From positions 682,532 to 746,531 of the forward strand of contig GL947595.1 of NCBI GenBank assembly GCA_000218745.1: a DNA stretch of 64,000 nt. The letters run 5' to 3'. A program made the translations under genes and the position numbers. Of this stretch, positions 21,324 to 29,849 are shown one piece after another (the stretch's first letter is position 1; every line of letters starts with the position of its first letter). The stretch is from Prochlorococcus marinus bv. HNLC2 (GTDB taxonomy: Bacteria > Cyanobacteriota > Cyanobacteriia > PCC-6307 > Cyanobiaceae). The notes beneath the pieces were generated by a model. It was not told the DNA's origin. It did no database searches and saw only the letters and a list, made by a program, of their open reading frames with translations.

Positions 21324-21605
21324 ATAAGATTAAAATTTTTTAATTAGGACTAATAAATAGTTTTCTAAAAACCCTTTTTATAATTATGTTTAATTAATCT
21401 CTGGAACTATAATTTTAAATTGGTGGTAATAATCAACATTACATTTCTCTTTAGTAAATAAATTTATTAACGATGGGATATTAATTATCTTTTTATGATT
21501 TATGTCAGATTTTAGAATAAAAAGAAAATAAATATAAGGAATAAAGAAAATACCTTCCCTAAGAATTAAAAGATTGCTAAATATGAAGTTAGATACATTT
21601 TTTAT

Positions 21606-21770
21606 ATGTCTACAATTTCATATTTGATGCATATTCTTTATGGCCAAGGAAGCGTAATGAATACTGATTTTATTCTTGTAGTTATTCCAGTGCTTTCGAT
21701 AACGGTCTTAATGTTCGGATTAAGATCAATTATTATTGATACTAGAAGTCAAAAATTAAAGAAACAATAA
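21606..21770 (+). CDS. small membrane protein, 54 aa
   Basis: MSTISYLMHILYGQGSVMNT then DFILVVIPVLSITVLMFGLR, one clear transmembrane helix, then SIIIDTRSQKLKKQ, a basic tail. A shorter start at the internal ATG (21657) would leave a compact 37-aa one-helix protein reminiscent of small photosystem subunits, but I could not match a specific one. Confidence 0.5.
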   Translation: MSTISYLMHILYGQGSVMNTDFILVVIPVLSITVLMFGLRSIIIDTRSQKLKKQ

Positions 21771-21802
21771 TATTTTCCCCTCAAAATAGATTCTTTAGGA
21801 AA

Positions 21803-22150
21803 CTATTTCTGGAACCATCTTTTAGGTTTTTCAGTTGAACTTTTTGAAGGTATCTCTTCAATTAAATTTATAGATTTTTTATGTGCTAAATAACTTTCAA
21901 CAACCGTAACTAATGATATAAAAAGTAATCCAAGAATCCCAATTAATTGTTCAATATTTGTTGGCTCATTGCCATTCTGGAGTAATATACCTAATGCGAA
22001 CCAAATTGCAACAGCTCCTAGGGTCAAAAAATAGGGGCGCCACCTTCTCTGATAAATATAACCAGTTCCTAAGCCAGGAAGAAAGTTTAATAATGAAGCT
22101 ACTAATCCAGATGATGCAGCTAAGATTTGATTTTTATTTAATGTATTCAT
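21803..22150 (-). CDS. hypothetical membrane protein, 115 aa
   Basis: Three hydrophobic segments (LAASSGLVASLLNFLPGLGTG; FLTLGAVAIWFALGILL; IGILGLLFISLVTVVESYL) with GYIYQRRWRPY between the first two, and a basic C-terminus (KPKRWFQK). The LPGLGTGYIYQRRW segment recalls TM2-like membrane proteins (tentative). It converges with the 54-aa gene. Confidence 0.65.
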   Translation of the reverse strand: MNTLNKNQILAASSGLVASLLNFLPGLGTGYIYQRRWRPYFLTLGAVAIWFALGILLQNGNEPTNIEQLIGILGLLFISLVTVVESYLAHKKSINLIEEIPSKSSTEKPKRWFQK

Positions 22151-22309
22151 TTAATTATCTTAAAAATTTTGTTTTAAAAACGTTGATTAATAAGATGAAT
22201 TTTATTTAAGTAATTATTTAAAAATAACCAAACCTCAAATTAAAAAAAGTAATTTGACTGAAATTAAATCAATAAAATAGATATTTTTTTGGAAATATGT
22301 ATTTATATT

Positions 22310-22426
22310 TTATTTGAATATTAAAGCCCAACCGGTTACTGCAAAAAGAAAAATTGCAAGAGCGAATAAACTTTTCCCACTGGCTTTCCCTTTTTTATCA
22401 GTTGATTTAAATGGTATTAAACCCAT
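22310..22426 (-). CDS. small membrane protein, 38 aa
   Basis: MGLIPFKSTDKKGKASGKSL then FALAIFLFAVTGWALIFK. A Lys/Gly-rich N-terminus precedes one transmembrane helix. Clean stop and sensible composition make this strand preferable to the opposing 60-aa ORF. No family assigned. Confidence 0.55.
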   Translation of the reverse strand: MGLIPFKSTDKKGKASGKSLFALAIFLFAVTGWALIFK

Positions 22427-22651
22427 AACAAAGAAATTTACTTGTTTGAGTATAAATCATTTTTCTTTTGAAAAGTATAAATTATTAACTTGTTAAAAAT
22501 TGATGATTATAATTATCTATTGAAATGACTCGTATTAAATTGAAAAATATCTGCTTTAAACAATGAAAAAGATAAAATCGGATTGTTTTTTGTACATATT
22601 TTCTTGACAAAAAAAACAAGTTTTTTTATTGTCAACTAATTGAATTTAAAA

Positions 22652-22804
22652 ATGAAAAAAGAAAAAAAAGGTATAACAATTGAAGCGGGGATAAAAAGAC
22701 TATCTTTTTTAAAGAAAAAGGGTCTTATTTCAGATGAAGAATTTTCTTCCGCAGAGGAATTGATTATTCAAAGCGAGATGGAAATACCTGCAGAGAAATC
22801 TTAG
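22652..22804 (+). CDS. small SHOCT-like helical protein, 50 aa
   Basis: MKKEKKGITIEAGIKRLSFL then KKKGLISDEEFSSAEELIIQ and a short acidic tail. The pattern 'L..LKKKGLISDEEF' resembles SHOCT-type short helical domains that assist oligomerisation. Soluble; role unknown. Confidence 0.55.
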   Translation: MKKEKKGITIEAGIKRLSFLKKKGLISDEEFSSAEELIIQSEMEIPAEKS

Positions 22805-22808
22805 TTGT

Positions 22809-22976
22809 TTATGTGCTTATAAAAGTACCTTTTGGATAAAGTTGTGCAATCTTTTTTATTTGAAGGTTCTTATTTTTTTTAATATCTTTCTCATATCTCC
22901 TAAGCATTAATAAATAATTAATAATTCCAAAAGTAAACAAAATTAGAATAAATTGAAACCCTGCGATTAAATTCAT
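22809..22976 (-). CDS. small membrane protein, 55 aa
   Basis: MNLIAGFQFILILFTFGIIN is a transmembrane helix, followed by a basic cytoplasmic region (YLLMLRRYEKDIKKNKNLQI) and KKIAQLYPKGTFIST. It converges tail-to-tail with the 50-aa gene, 4 nt apart. Family unknown. Confidence 0.55.
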   Translation of the reverse strand: MNLIAGFQFILILFTFGIINYLLMLRRYEKDIKKNKNLQIKKIAQLYPKGTFIST

Positions 22977-23078
22977 TTATATTTTTGATCTAAATTTAAT
23001 CTGCCAAAATGCTAAGAATAAAGCATCGGTATTTATATCTAATTAAAGTCTTAATATTAGTATCTCCCCTTATTCAAA

Positions 23079-23342
23079 ATGGAATTAAAAAATCTACAAC
23101 ATGATGCAGTCACCTATATACTTTCTACTATTGTTGGAAAAGATCTTTTTGATAGGACTGAAAACTTAAGAGAAAATATTATTGAAAGATTAGAAAAATG
23201 TGTTCAACTTACTAAAAGTGAATTTTCAGAGGCCCAATCATTACATGCAGATTGCGTGCCAGAATCAAGAGGAATGATTATAAGAGCCCAAAAAAAACTT
23301 AAAGGATTAGAATCTTTAATTGTATTAGCAAATCTAATTTAA
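23079..23342 (+). CDS. conserved hypothetical protein, 87 aa
   Basis: Soluble helical protein (MELKNLQHDAVTYILSTIVG ... NIIERLEKCVQLTKSEFSEA ... GMIIRAQKKLKGLESLIVLA). Two Cys at distant positions. Followed 18 nt later by a membrane protein on the same strand. Not recognised. Confidence 0.65.
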   Translation: MELKNLQHDAVTYILSTIVGKDLFDRTENLRENIIERLEKCVQLTKSEFSEAQSLHADCVPESRGMIIRAQKKLKGLESLIVLANLI

Positions 23343-23360
23343 AAAATTATTATAAAAAAT

Positions 23361-23615
23361 ATGTCTGAGAAAAAAGAATCTTTGGAAGAAACTTTGCTTA
23401 AGTTAAAAGAAGATGAGAATCAAATGGATTTAAAGAAGTGGAATGAGGATTTGATTCCCAAGTTGATTTTATTGTTGCCAACATTAATATTTTTGTTGAC
23501 CTTTTTAAAAATTAATAGTGATAAATCTATTTTTGATTTGCTCATTTTTGTTGGAGGTTCATCTTTATTAGTATTATTTGGAGTTACTTTAAATTTTTTA
23601 TTTACTAAGAGATAA
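23361..23615 (+). CDS. hypothetical membrane protein, 84 aa
   Basis: A charged N-terminal helix (SEKKESLEETLLKLKEDENQ) precedes two transmembrane helices (LIPKLILLLPTLIFLLTFLK; IFDLLIFVGGSSLLVLFGVT). Probably co-transcribed with the 87-aa gene. Function unknown. Confidence 0.65.
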   Translation: MSEKKESLEETLLKLKEDENQMDLKKWNEDLIPKLILLLPTLIFLLTFLKINSDKSIFDLLIFVGGSSLLVLFGVTLNFLFTKR

Positions 23616-23717
23616 ATATTTATCTAGTAGATTTAATCAAATTACACATTGAAAGGATAAGAAAAGTACTCCTGAATAGAGAGTAGTTAGCTAGATTTAA
23701 CAAAATTTTTTTTATAA

Positions 23718-23924
23718 GTGCAAATATTAATCGTTGGTATTGGTTTACTTATAGGTTTAATTATTAGTTGGACTTTAGGTCTTACAGGGGGAGATATGTT
23801 TATATGGATCTTTTGCTTATATTGTGGGCTAGAAGTTGGTCAAATTATTTTTTCTGAAGATAGTAATGACGATGATGATGATTTTGATGGAGGTATTCTT
23901 ACACCTGTTCTTCAAGGAATATAG
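23718..23924 (+). CDS. small membrane protein with acidic tail, 68 aa
   Basis: The start is GTG. Two hydrophobic segments (QILIVGIGLLIGLIISWTLG; DMFIWIFCLYCGLEVGQIIF) are followed by a run of Asp residues (EDSNDDDDDFDGG). The acidic tail might bind cations; this is speculation. No family recognised. Confidence 0.55.
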   Translation: MQILIVGIGLLIGLIISWTLGLTGGDMFIWIFCLYCGLEVGQIIFSEDSNDDDDDFDGGILTPVLQGI

Positions 23925-23981
23925 ATTTAAATAAGATAATATTTTGCTTAAATCTTTTCAGCAATATGATCAATTTTTATT

Positions 23982-24194
23982 TTATTTAAAACCTTTTCTG
24001 ACAATCCATAAATAATATGTAACCCATATAGGAGGAATAAATCTTATCAAATCTCCTAATTTATATATATAAAATGGAGAACTATCAGTAATAAATAGAT
24101 CAATTATCTGTTTTGATAATGTAACCCATATAGTAATTAAAAAAATATTTGCAGCTAGTAGTGCAAATTTATTCTCTTTAAAAATCTTTGGCAT
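23982..24194 (-). CDS. small membrane protein, 70 aa
   Basis: MPKIFKENKFALLAANIFLI begins a first helix (ending ITIWVTLSKQ). A loop DLFITDSSPFYIYKLG leads to a second (IRFIPPIWVTYYLWIV) and a basic end RKGFK. It converges on the 68-aa gene. Function unknown. Confidence 0.55.
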   Translation of the reverse strand: MPKIFKENKFALLAANIFLITIWVTLSKQIIDLFITDSSPFYIYKLGDLIRFIPPIWVTYYLWIVRKGFK

Positions 24195-24387
24195 GAAAAT
24201 AAGCTTTCTTTTAATTTAAATCCTTTTTTCTTTAATGAAAAGTATTTTTATGCTCTAACTTTAAAAATAGAATTAGTGAATTTAAATTCTTATGAGCTAA
24301 TTGATTTATTGCGATGTGCTTTTTAGATCAATCAGAAAATTGATTCCCCAAAAAGGAAAATTCTTTTGTAGCATGACTTAGTTCTTA

Positions 24388-25455
24388 ATGTTTTCTTTAT
24401 ATTTGATGGTTATCTCAATGACAAAAGGCTACAGCGAGCAAACTGCTGGGGCTAAGTTATGCATAGATCTGGCAACTGATTGGGGTTTAGATTGCATAAC
24501 TGGGATTAATTCTAAAAATATTCTGATGATGGATTTCGGAGCTGCTGATGGTGGAACAGCTATTGAATTCTGGAGTAAGTTAATTAAAAAAGTCAAAATC
24601 TCTAATCCTGAGGCTTATGTCTCTCTAATTGGAAATGACTTGTTTTCTAATGATAATAAAACCTTAATAAACAATATTTCAGTTCATTCAAATTCTTATC
24701 AAAATTACTCTTCTTTCCTTTGTGGCGGAAGCTTTTATGACCAATTAGTGCCTTCAGAATTTCTTGATTTTGGATTTTCAGCTACAGCAATGCATTGGCT
24801 TAATAAAAAAGTTGATAGTTTGCATAATCATACTCATGTTTTAGCTTCAGATAATAAAGAGGCTTTTGAAGACTTCCAAAAGCAGGCTCTTTTAGATTGG
24901 AATCAAATTTTATTTATGCGCAGTAAAGAATTAAAAGTTGGGGGAAAGTTGCTTACAGTAAATTTATCAAGAGACTCTCATAATAGATATTTAGGAAATA
25001 ATGGAGGCAAGACACTAAATGTGCATGATCAAATTCATAATATATGGCACGAATTATTAGAAGAGGGACTCATAACAAGTGAAGAATATAAAAAAGGCAC
25101 CATACAAAATTTTTATAAATCTCCTGAGGAATTTCTAAGTCCTCTTAATAATAAAAACTCTGAAAGTTATAAAAATGGTCTACGGTTAATAGAAGAAAGA
25201 ACCGTTTATGTAGATTGTCCATATAAAAAAGAATGGGAAAAAAATAATAATTTAGACGAATTTGCTTCTGGTTTAATGGAGACGATAAGAAGTTGGAGTA
25301 GGCATAGTTTTATTGCTGCCTTAAGTGATATTTCTTCAAGAAAAGAGAATCCAGTGGATATCCTTTTTGAACGACTTAAAAAGAGAATTAAGTCAGATCC
25401 CAATAATTGGAGCCTGGATTATGTTGAACATCATTTAATGATGGAGAAAGTGTAA
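24388..25455 (+). CDS. SABATH-type SAM-dependent carboxyl methyltransferase
   Basis: Transfers methyl from S-adenosylmethionine, in this family to carboxyl groups of small acids or to ring nitrogens. The SAM loop is NILMMDFGAADGGTAIEFW (residues about 44-62), and FGFSATAMHWLNKK matches the family's conserved S-S-x-x-x-HWL segment. KELKVGGKLLTVNLSRDS is the post-core strand. At 355 aa it has family length. The frame opens at 24388, but the ATG at 24418 (MTKGYSEQTAGAK) gives the usual N-terminus and is preferred. The stop TAA overlaps the next gene's ATG (TAATG), so translation is coupled. Plant SABATH enzymes make methyl esters; in cyanobacteria the substrate is unknown. Operon mates suggest an amino or keto acid (inference). 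Confidence 0.87.
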   Translation: MFSLYLMVISMTKGYSEQTAGAKLCIDLATDWGLDCITGINSKNILMMDFGAADGGTAIEFWSKLIKKVKISNPEAYVSLIGNDLFSNDNKTLINNISVHSNSYQNYSSFLCGGSFYDQLVPSEFLDFGFSATAMHWLNKKVDSLHNHTHVLASDNKEAFEDFQKQALLDWNQILFMRSKELKVGGKLLTVNLSRDSHNRYLGNNGGKTLNVHDQIHNIWHELLEEGLITSEEYKKGTIQNFYKSPEEFLSPLNNKNSESYKNGLRLIEERTVYVDCPYKKEWEKNNNLDEFASGLMETIRSWSRHSFIAALSDISSRKENPVDILFERLKKRIKSDPNNWSLDYVEHHLMMEKV

Positions 25456-26504
25456 TGATTAATCTTCAAACCTTAAAAAAGAGAGAAATAGGAGTTCTAG
25501 CTGAACATATCAGTGAAGATTTATCTGTTTTTATTGTGGCTGAAAATAATGAAAATAGTAAACCAGCTAATGGAGGTTTAAGATTACTTTCATACGAAAC
25601 TGATATTGATTGCCTGAGAGATGGTTTTCGTTTGGCAAACTTAATGAAAGTAAAACATGATTTATATTCTACGGGTTTTTCTGGAGGTAAAATCGTTGCA
25701 AGATCATCAAATATTCATTCAGTAAAAGATAAATTAATTTCTATAACATCAAATTTACTTGAAAACTTAGATGGAAAAATGATTACAGGTTGTGATTTGA
25801 ATACTACTGAAAAGGATATGCATAAACTTTTTAAGTTAACTCCTCATGTACTTGCTGCAGTTAATAGTGAAGTTGATGCTAGTACTGCTACAGCAAAAGG
25901 TGTAGTTGGCGCATTTGAGTCTTTTTATAAATGCTTTCCTTCTGATTTGTCTAATGGGGTACTGGTTCATGGATGTGGTGCTGTTGGGAAAATAGTAGCT
26001 AGTGAATTAGTCCGCAAAGGGTTTAAAACCTATGTTGTTGATAAAGATGTTAGTAAGACAAATATCGAAGGAACGATTTCATTAGGTGATGATGCTAATT
26101 GGTATAAAAATAAATTTGATGTGCTTTTCCCTTGCTCTATTTCTGGTCTTATAAATACTTATAATGCATCTTTCCTTTTAGATAAAAAAGCGATCATCCC
26201 AGCAGCTAATGCGCCCTTTATAAATGAAATTATTCCAAAGAAATTAAAAGAGGCAAATCTAACTATAATACCTGATCCATTGGTAAATGCTGGAGCAGTA
26301 ATTGGAGATTCCATAGAGAGGTATGCGCCACATGAGTGGAGCAAAGCTACTTCTGAAAAAGTTTATGAATTCGTTAAAGATTCAGTTAGAAATAAATGTT
26401 TTGCTTTTCTTTCGCTCATTCAAAGTGGTTTAACGACTGAAGAAACTTTAGAATTAATTCAAAATGAGCAAGATACAATAATAGGTAAGACCTTTTTAGC
26501 TTAA
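25455..26504 (+). CDS. Glu/Leu/Phe/Val dehydrogenase family protein
   Basis: NAD(P)-dependent reversible oxidative deamination of an amino acid to a keto acid, at 349 aa closest in size to leucine/phenylalanine dehydrogenases. NGGLRLLSYETDIDCLRDGF and KHDLYSTGFSGGK (residues about 67-79) carry the substrate-binding and catalytic Lys residues. GCDLNTTEKDMHKL contains the Asp region. The Rossmann motif GVLVHGCGAVGKIVASELV is followed by an acidic VVDKD. It shares one base with each neighbour (TAATG on both sides), so it is the middle of a strictly coupled operon. Substrate not predictable. Confidence 0.88.
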   Translation: MINLQTLKKREIGVLAEHISEDLSVFIVAENNENSKPANGGLRLLSYETDIDCLRDGFRLANLMKVKHDLYSTGFSGGKIVARSSNIHSVKDKLISITSNLLENLDGKMITGCDLNTTEKDMHKLFKLTPHVLAAVNSEVDASTATAKGVVGAFESFYKCFPSDLSNGVLVHGCGAVGKIVASELVRKGFKTYVVDKDVSKTNIEGTISLGDDANWYKNKFDVLFPCSISGLINTYNASFLLDKKAIIPAANAPFINEIIPKKLKEANLTIIPDPLVNAGAVIGDSIERYAPHEWSKATSEKVYEFVKDSVRNKCFAFLSLIQSGLTTEETLELIQNEQDTIIGKTFLA

Positions 26505-27688
26505 TGCAGAGTTTAGATCTTCCAAAAAATATTGATATTGCAATTGTGGGAGGAGGTATGGCTGGATTAAGTGCAGCAGCATCTCTTAGTGAAATGGGCG
26601 TTAAAAATGTTGCAGTTTTTGAAGGTTCAAAACTTGCCCATATCGATGGAAGTAGTTATGGGGAGTCAAGAATGTATAGGGAAATGTATTCGGATCCCGT
26701 ACTATGTAAACTTGCTCAAGAAGCTAATAAGCTTTGGGCCTTACAAGAACTAAAATCAGAAAATCCTTTGAGAAAGGAACATGGTTTACTATTTTATGGT
26801 GAGTCTTGGAATGAAGAAACAATAGAGGGATCAATACCTGGCGCTCAAAAAGTAATGGATGAACAAAATATTCCATACGAATTTTTAAAATCAGATGAGA
26901 TTTCTAAGAGATTCCCAATAAACGCGAAAGATGATTTTGTTGGCCTTTTTGAGCCTAGTGCAGGTGCTATTTTTAGTGAAAATGCAATACAATATTGGAT
27001 CAAAACGATTAAAGATAATGGCAATAATATTTTTGAAAATTGCCAAATTAATAAGATTGATGAAAATAATAGAACTCTGCTAATTAATAATAATTTTGAA
27101 GTCGCTTTTGATGAGCTAATTGTTGCATCTGGAATGTGGTCGAATAGCTTGCTAGAACCTTTAGGTTTAAAATTAGATGTCAAAATTTGGCCAATGGTTT
27201 GGGGACATTATATTGTTGAGGAGAGTTTCATAAATGATTATCCACAATGGTTTTGTTTTCAAAAAGCCCGCAATGAAGATGGTGGTTTGTACTACGGATT
27301 TCCTGTTATGAGCAGAAATAAAAATAATTTACCTAGAATAAAAGTTGGTATTGATTGGTCCCCAGAGGAACTAGTAGGAAATGACTCTTCAGTTATGGAT
27401 CAGCCATTCATAAGACCTTTGAAAGATATGTTAGATAAATTTATTTTCAATAATCTGAATGGAGTAATCTCTTGTGATGAAATTTTTGTAAGTCCCTATA
27501 CTATGACTAAAGATGTAAACTTTATCCTTGATAAACCGAAAGCAAATATAACTGTTTTTTCGGGAGGATCTGGGCAGGCTTTTAAATTTGCTCCACTTAT
27601 TGGAAAATGTCTAGCTGAAAAAGCTTTAAAAAAAGAAACTAGCTTTGATATTAATTGCTGGGAATTAAACAGATATTCCTTAACTTAA
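26504..27688 (+). CDS. sarcosine-oxidase/N-methyl-amino-acid-oxidase-like FAD enzyme
   Basis: Oxidises secondary amines or amino acids with O2 or another acceptor. Residues 10-45 hold the FAD motif IDIAIVGGGMAGLSAAASLS. DGSSYGESRMYREMYSD matches the SxGxxRxxRxxY region of monomeric sarcosine oxidase (MSOX). FSGGSGQAFKFAPLIGKCLAE is the C-terminal FAD segment. In MSOX a Cys in a CMYTMTPD-type segment binds FAD covalently; here the corresponding VSPYTMTKD has Ser, so FAD should be non-covalent. It is the third gene of the coupled operon (TAATG with the dehydrogenase). With a methyltransferase and a deaminating dehydrogenase it suggests turnover of an N-methylated or otherwise modified amino acid (inference). 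Confidence 0.87.
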   Translation: MQSLDLPKNIDIAIVGGGMAGLSAAASLSEMGVKNVAVFEGSKLAHIDGSSYGESRMYREMYSDPVLCKLAQEANKLWALQELKSENPLRKEHGLLFYGESWNEETIEGSIPGAQKVMDEQNIPYEFLKSDEISKRFPINAKDDFVGLFEPSAGAIFSENAIQYWIKTIKDNGNNIFENCQINKIDENNRTLLINNNFEVAFDELIVASGMWSNSLLEPLGLKLDVKIWPMVWGHYIVEESFINDYPQWFCFQKARNEDGGLYYGFPVMSRNKNNLPRIKVGIDWSPEELVGNDSSVMDQPFIRPLKDMLDKFIFNNLNGVISCDEIFVSPYTMTKDVNFILDKPKANITVFSGGSGQAFKFAPLIGKCLAEKALKKETSFDINCWELNRYSLT

Positions 27689-27858
27689 AGAAAAATTCCT
27701 TTACTTTGAACAAACATATGAAAATTTGGATTATGAAGGTATAAATAATTAAAAAATTCAGCAAGAAATACTATTAAACCAGCACTAGCAAAAAAATAAA
27801 TAAATAATTCTTTCCTTTCTTGAGAAACATACTCTAAATTCAATTTTTTTGATTTCAT
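27685..27858 (-). CDS. small membrane protein, 57 aa
   Basis: MKSKKLNLEYVSQERKELFI leads to a transmembrane helix (YFFASAGLIVFLAEFFNYLY) and a short tail. It overlaps the 3' end of the flavoprotein gene by 4 nt on the opposite strand. The composition and charge pattern are convincing; family unknown. Confidence 0.55.
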   Translation of the reverse strand: MKSKKLNLEYVSQERKELFIYFFASAGLIVFLAEFFNYLYLHNPNFHMFVQSKGIFL

Positions 27859-27951
27859 AGATGATTTATACTCTATTTATTTTCTAGCAGAAAAATTAAT
27901 TGGCTTTTTAAAAATAAATGTTTTATTTATAATGATTTTAAATTTTTTTTA

Positions 27952-29136
27952 TTATTTATTTAATTTTCTACCTTTCCAGGTCCATCCAATACCAGTAAAT
28001 GTTTTATAAATTGAGAGAAAACTTATATAAGTAACTATTAATCCTCCAATTCCATTTAGATACCATAAATCATTTGGGATATTATATTTAATTCTTAACC
28101 AATATCTTTTAATACCATATGAAGCGATTGCTAAAGCTGATATAAGAAATGTAATATTAACAACCAAAAATCTTACATTTAATAAATAACATGTTGTGCA
28201 AAATATTATTATTAACCAAGGAATAGTATTTGATATCAACACAAAAATAGAAGCTGATAATGATTTAAAGATATTTTTATCTACTCCTAAAAACCAATTC
28301 TTGCTCCAACCTTCAATTAATGAACTTAGATCACTATACATATTTAATGAAACATCTTTAATGGCAATCAAGAAATTTAATTTTAATTTACTGCCTTTTA
28401 TTTTTTCTGCTAAAGCTAAATCTTCAACTACCTTATTAAATGTTCCTTCATGGCCTCCAATTTTAAAATAAGATTTTGCTTTAAAAAGCATAAAAGGTCC
28501 AGCTGCAAATGCAGTTGAACTTTTAGGATTATTAGTATCTGAAATAGGAAATCCAATTATAAGTAAACTTGTCATTATGGGTTGGACAATCCATTCTGCA
28601 AGGCAATTACAATTAACTTTTGGAGCCAATGATAGTAAATCAATATTATCTTTTTGAGATTTTGATAAAGCATTAAAAATACATTTTTCGCTAACTTCAA
28701 CGTCTGCATCTAGAAATAATAACCATTCTGAATCTATATTTTTTGTGCCTATATAGCATGCCCAATTTTTCCCTACCCAATTTTTATCTTTAGGTCTTTG
28801 ACCTGCAGAAATAACTTTCATCCCAATTGAATTATTTCTAAAATCTTCCTTAAAGTTTTCAGCTCTTGAAATGGTATTATCATCGCTTAAATCATCAACT
28901 ACTATTACCTCTATTTTCGGACATGGTTTTTTTATTGAAGATAAAGCTTTTAAACATCTAACAATGTTTTTCTCTTCATTAAATGCTGGAATAATAATTG
29001 AGATGCTCGTATCTAGCGGTTTTTTAAATTCTTGATTTTTTAAGAAAGGAGCATTATTAAACATATAGATTTCTAAACCAACAGAAAACAATATAAAAAT
29101 TAATGATAAAAGTGACAAAAGAAGAATTATCTGCAT
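27952..29136 (-). CDS. membrane-bound family 2 glycosyltransferase
   Basis: 394 aa. An N-terminal anchor (IILLSLLSLIFILFSVGLEI) is followed by a GT2 domain: SIIIPAFNEEKNIVRCLKAL, VIVVDDLSDDN (first acidic motif), LLFLDADVEVSEKC (the DxD-type metal site). A KVVEDLALAEKIK segment gives the ED catalytic acid, and three membrane helices follow at the C-terminus. The layout resembles carotenoid or lipid glycosyltransferases (CruC/CrtQ type), but acceptor specificity is a guess. Runs convergent with the preceding operon. Confidence 0.85.
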   Translation of the reverse strand: MQIILLLSLLSLIFILFSVGLEIYMFNNAPFLKNQEFKKPLDTSISIIIPAFNEEKNIVRCLKALSSIKKPCPKIEVIVVDDLSDDNTISRAENFKEDFRNNSIGMKVISAGQRPKDKNWVGKNWACYIGTKNIDSEWLLFLDADVEVSEKCIFNALSKSQKDNIDLLSLAPKVNCNCLAEWIVQPIMTSLLIIGFPISDTNNPKSSTAFAAGPFMLFKAKSYFKIGGHEGTFNKVVEDLALAEKIKGSKLKLNFLIAIKDVSLNMYSDLSSLIEGWSKNWFLGVDKNIFKSLSASIFVLISNTIPWLIIIFCTTCYLLNVRFLVVNITFLISALAIASYGIKRYWLRIKYNIPNDLWYLNGIGGLIVTYISFLSIYKTFTGIGWTWKGRKLNK

Positions 29137-29291
29137 TAAATATTTGCCTAATGTGCTTTAATATATCAATTTTTATGCGAATAGAATTTAATTCTGAATA
29201 TTTAACTCGCAACAATATTACTTTTTTTACAAAATCTACTGAATAAATAATAAAATTAAGTTATATTTAAAAGCTATAACTGTTATAAATC

Positions 29292-29396
29292 ATGGAAACT
29301 TCACAGCAACTAATCTTAATGGCTTTTGGATTACTAATTGTAATTTTTGCAGGTACTTTAGCTCTTAGATTAGGCGTAAGCTTGAAAAATGATTAA
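29292..29396 (+). CDS. small single-span membrane protein, 34 aa
   Basis: METSQQLILMAFGLLIVIFA followed by GTLALRLGVSLKND. The size and layout (short polar N-terminus, one helix, short basic then acidic tail) resemble small subunits of photosystem II or the cytochrome b6f complex, but it does not match PetG, PetL, PetM, PetN, PsbM or PsbT as I know them. It lies 12 nt from the start of the next gene on the same strand. Confidence 0.55.
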   Translation: METSQQLILMAFGLLIVIFAGTLALRLGVSLKND

Positions 29397-29408
29397 TTTT
29401 GCCATTTG

Positions 29409-29771
29409 ATGGATAGTAAAGATTTAAGAAATTTTTTGGGTGAGATAGATTCTAGGCAAGCGAAAGATCTCATTAAAGATCAAAAAAAATATGAAACTGA
29501 TTGGACAGAGGAAGTTATAATTCCAGAAATAATATATGAAAAATTAGCAAATAAAGAACAATTATCATGGAATAAATGTAATCTGGATGAAATTTATCAA
29601 CCCAGTGATATCAGGGATATTTTTGGAGTTGAACCTTCAAGTTTAAATACATCATATTCAAAAAGATTTTATAAATTGTCTGAAGGCGAACTACAAAAAT
29701 GGCATGAATTAGGAAAAAGTATTAATACTTCTTTGCCTTTCAATGATGTATTGATTATCTATTCGCAATAG
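29409..29771 (+). CDS. conserved hypothetical protein, 120 aa
   Basis: Soluble, acidic protein: MDSKDLRNFLGEIDSRQAKDL, then DWTEEVIIPEIIYEKLANKE and a C-terminal LPFNDVLIIYSQ. The open frame includes a TTG one codon earlier; the ATG at 29409 is preferred. Family not recognised. Confidence 0.65.
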   Translation: MDSKDLRNFLGEIDSRQAKDLIKDQKKYETDWTEEVIIPEIIYEKLANKEQLSWNKCNLDEIYQPSDIRDIFGVEPSSLNTSYSKRFYKLSEGELQKWHELGKSINTSLPFNDVLIIYSQ

Positions 29772-29849
29772 TTCATAAGATGATTAAACTTATGAATTAC
29801 TTAAATAAGTAATTCAATTCATTTAAAATATTTATAAAAAAGAATTTTT

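Noticed and set aside
22314-22496. 60-aa plus-strand ORF
   Set aside because: The opposite strand encodes a more convincing 38-aa membrane protein; this frame is its antisense and has an odd composition.
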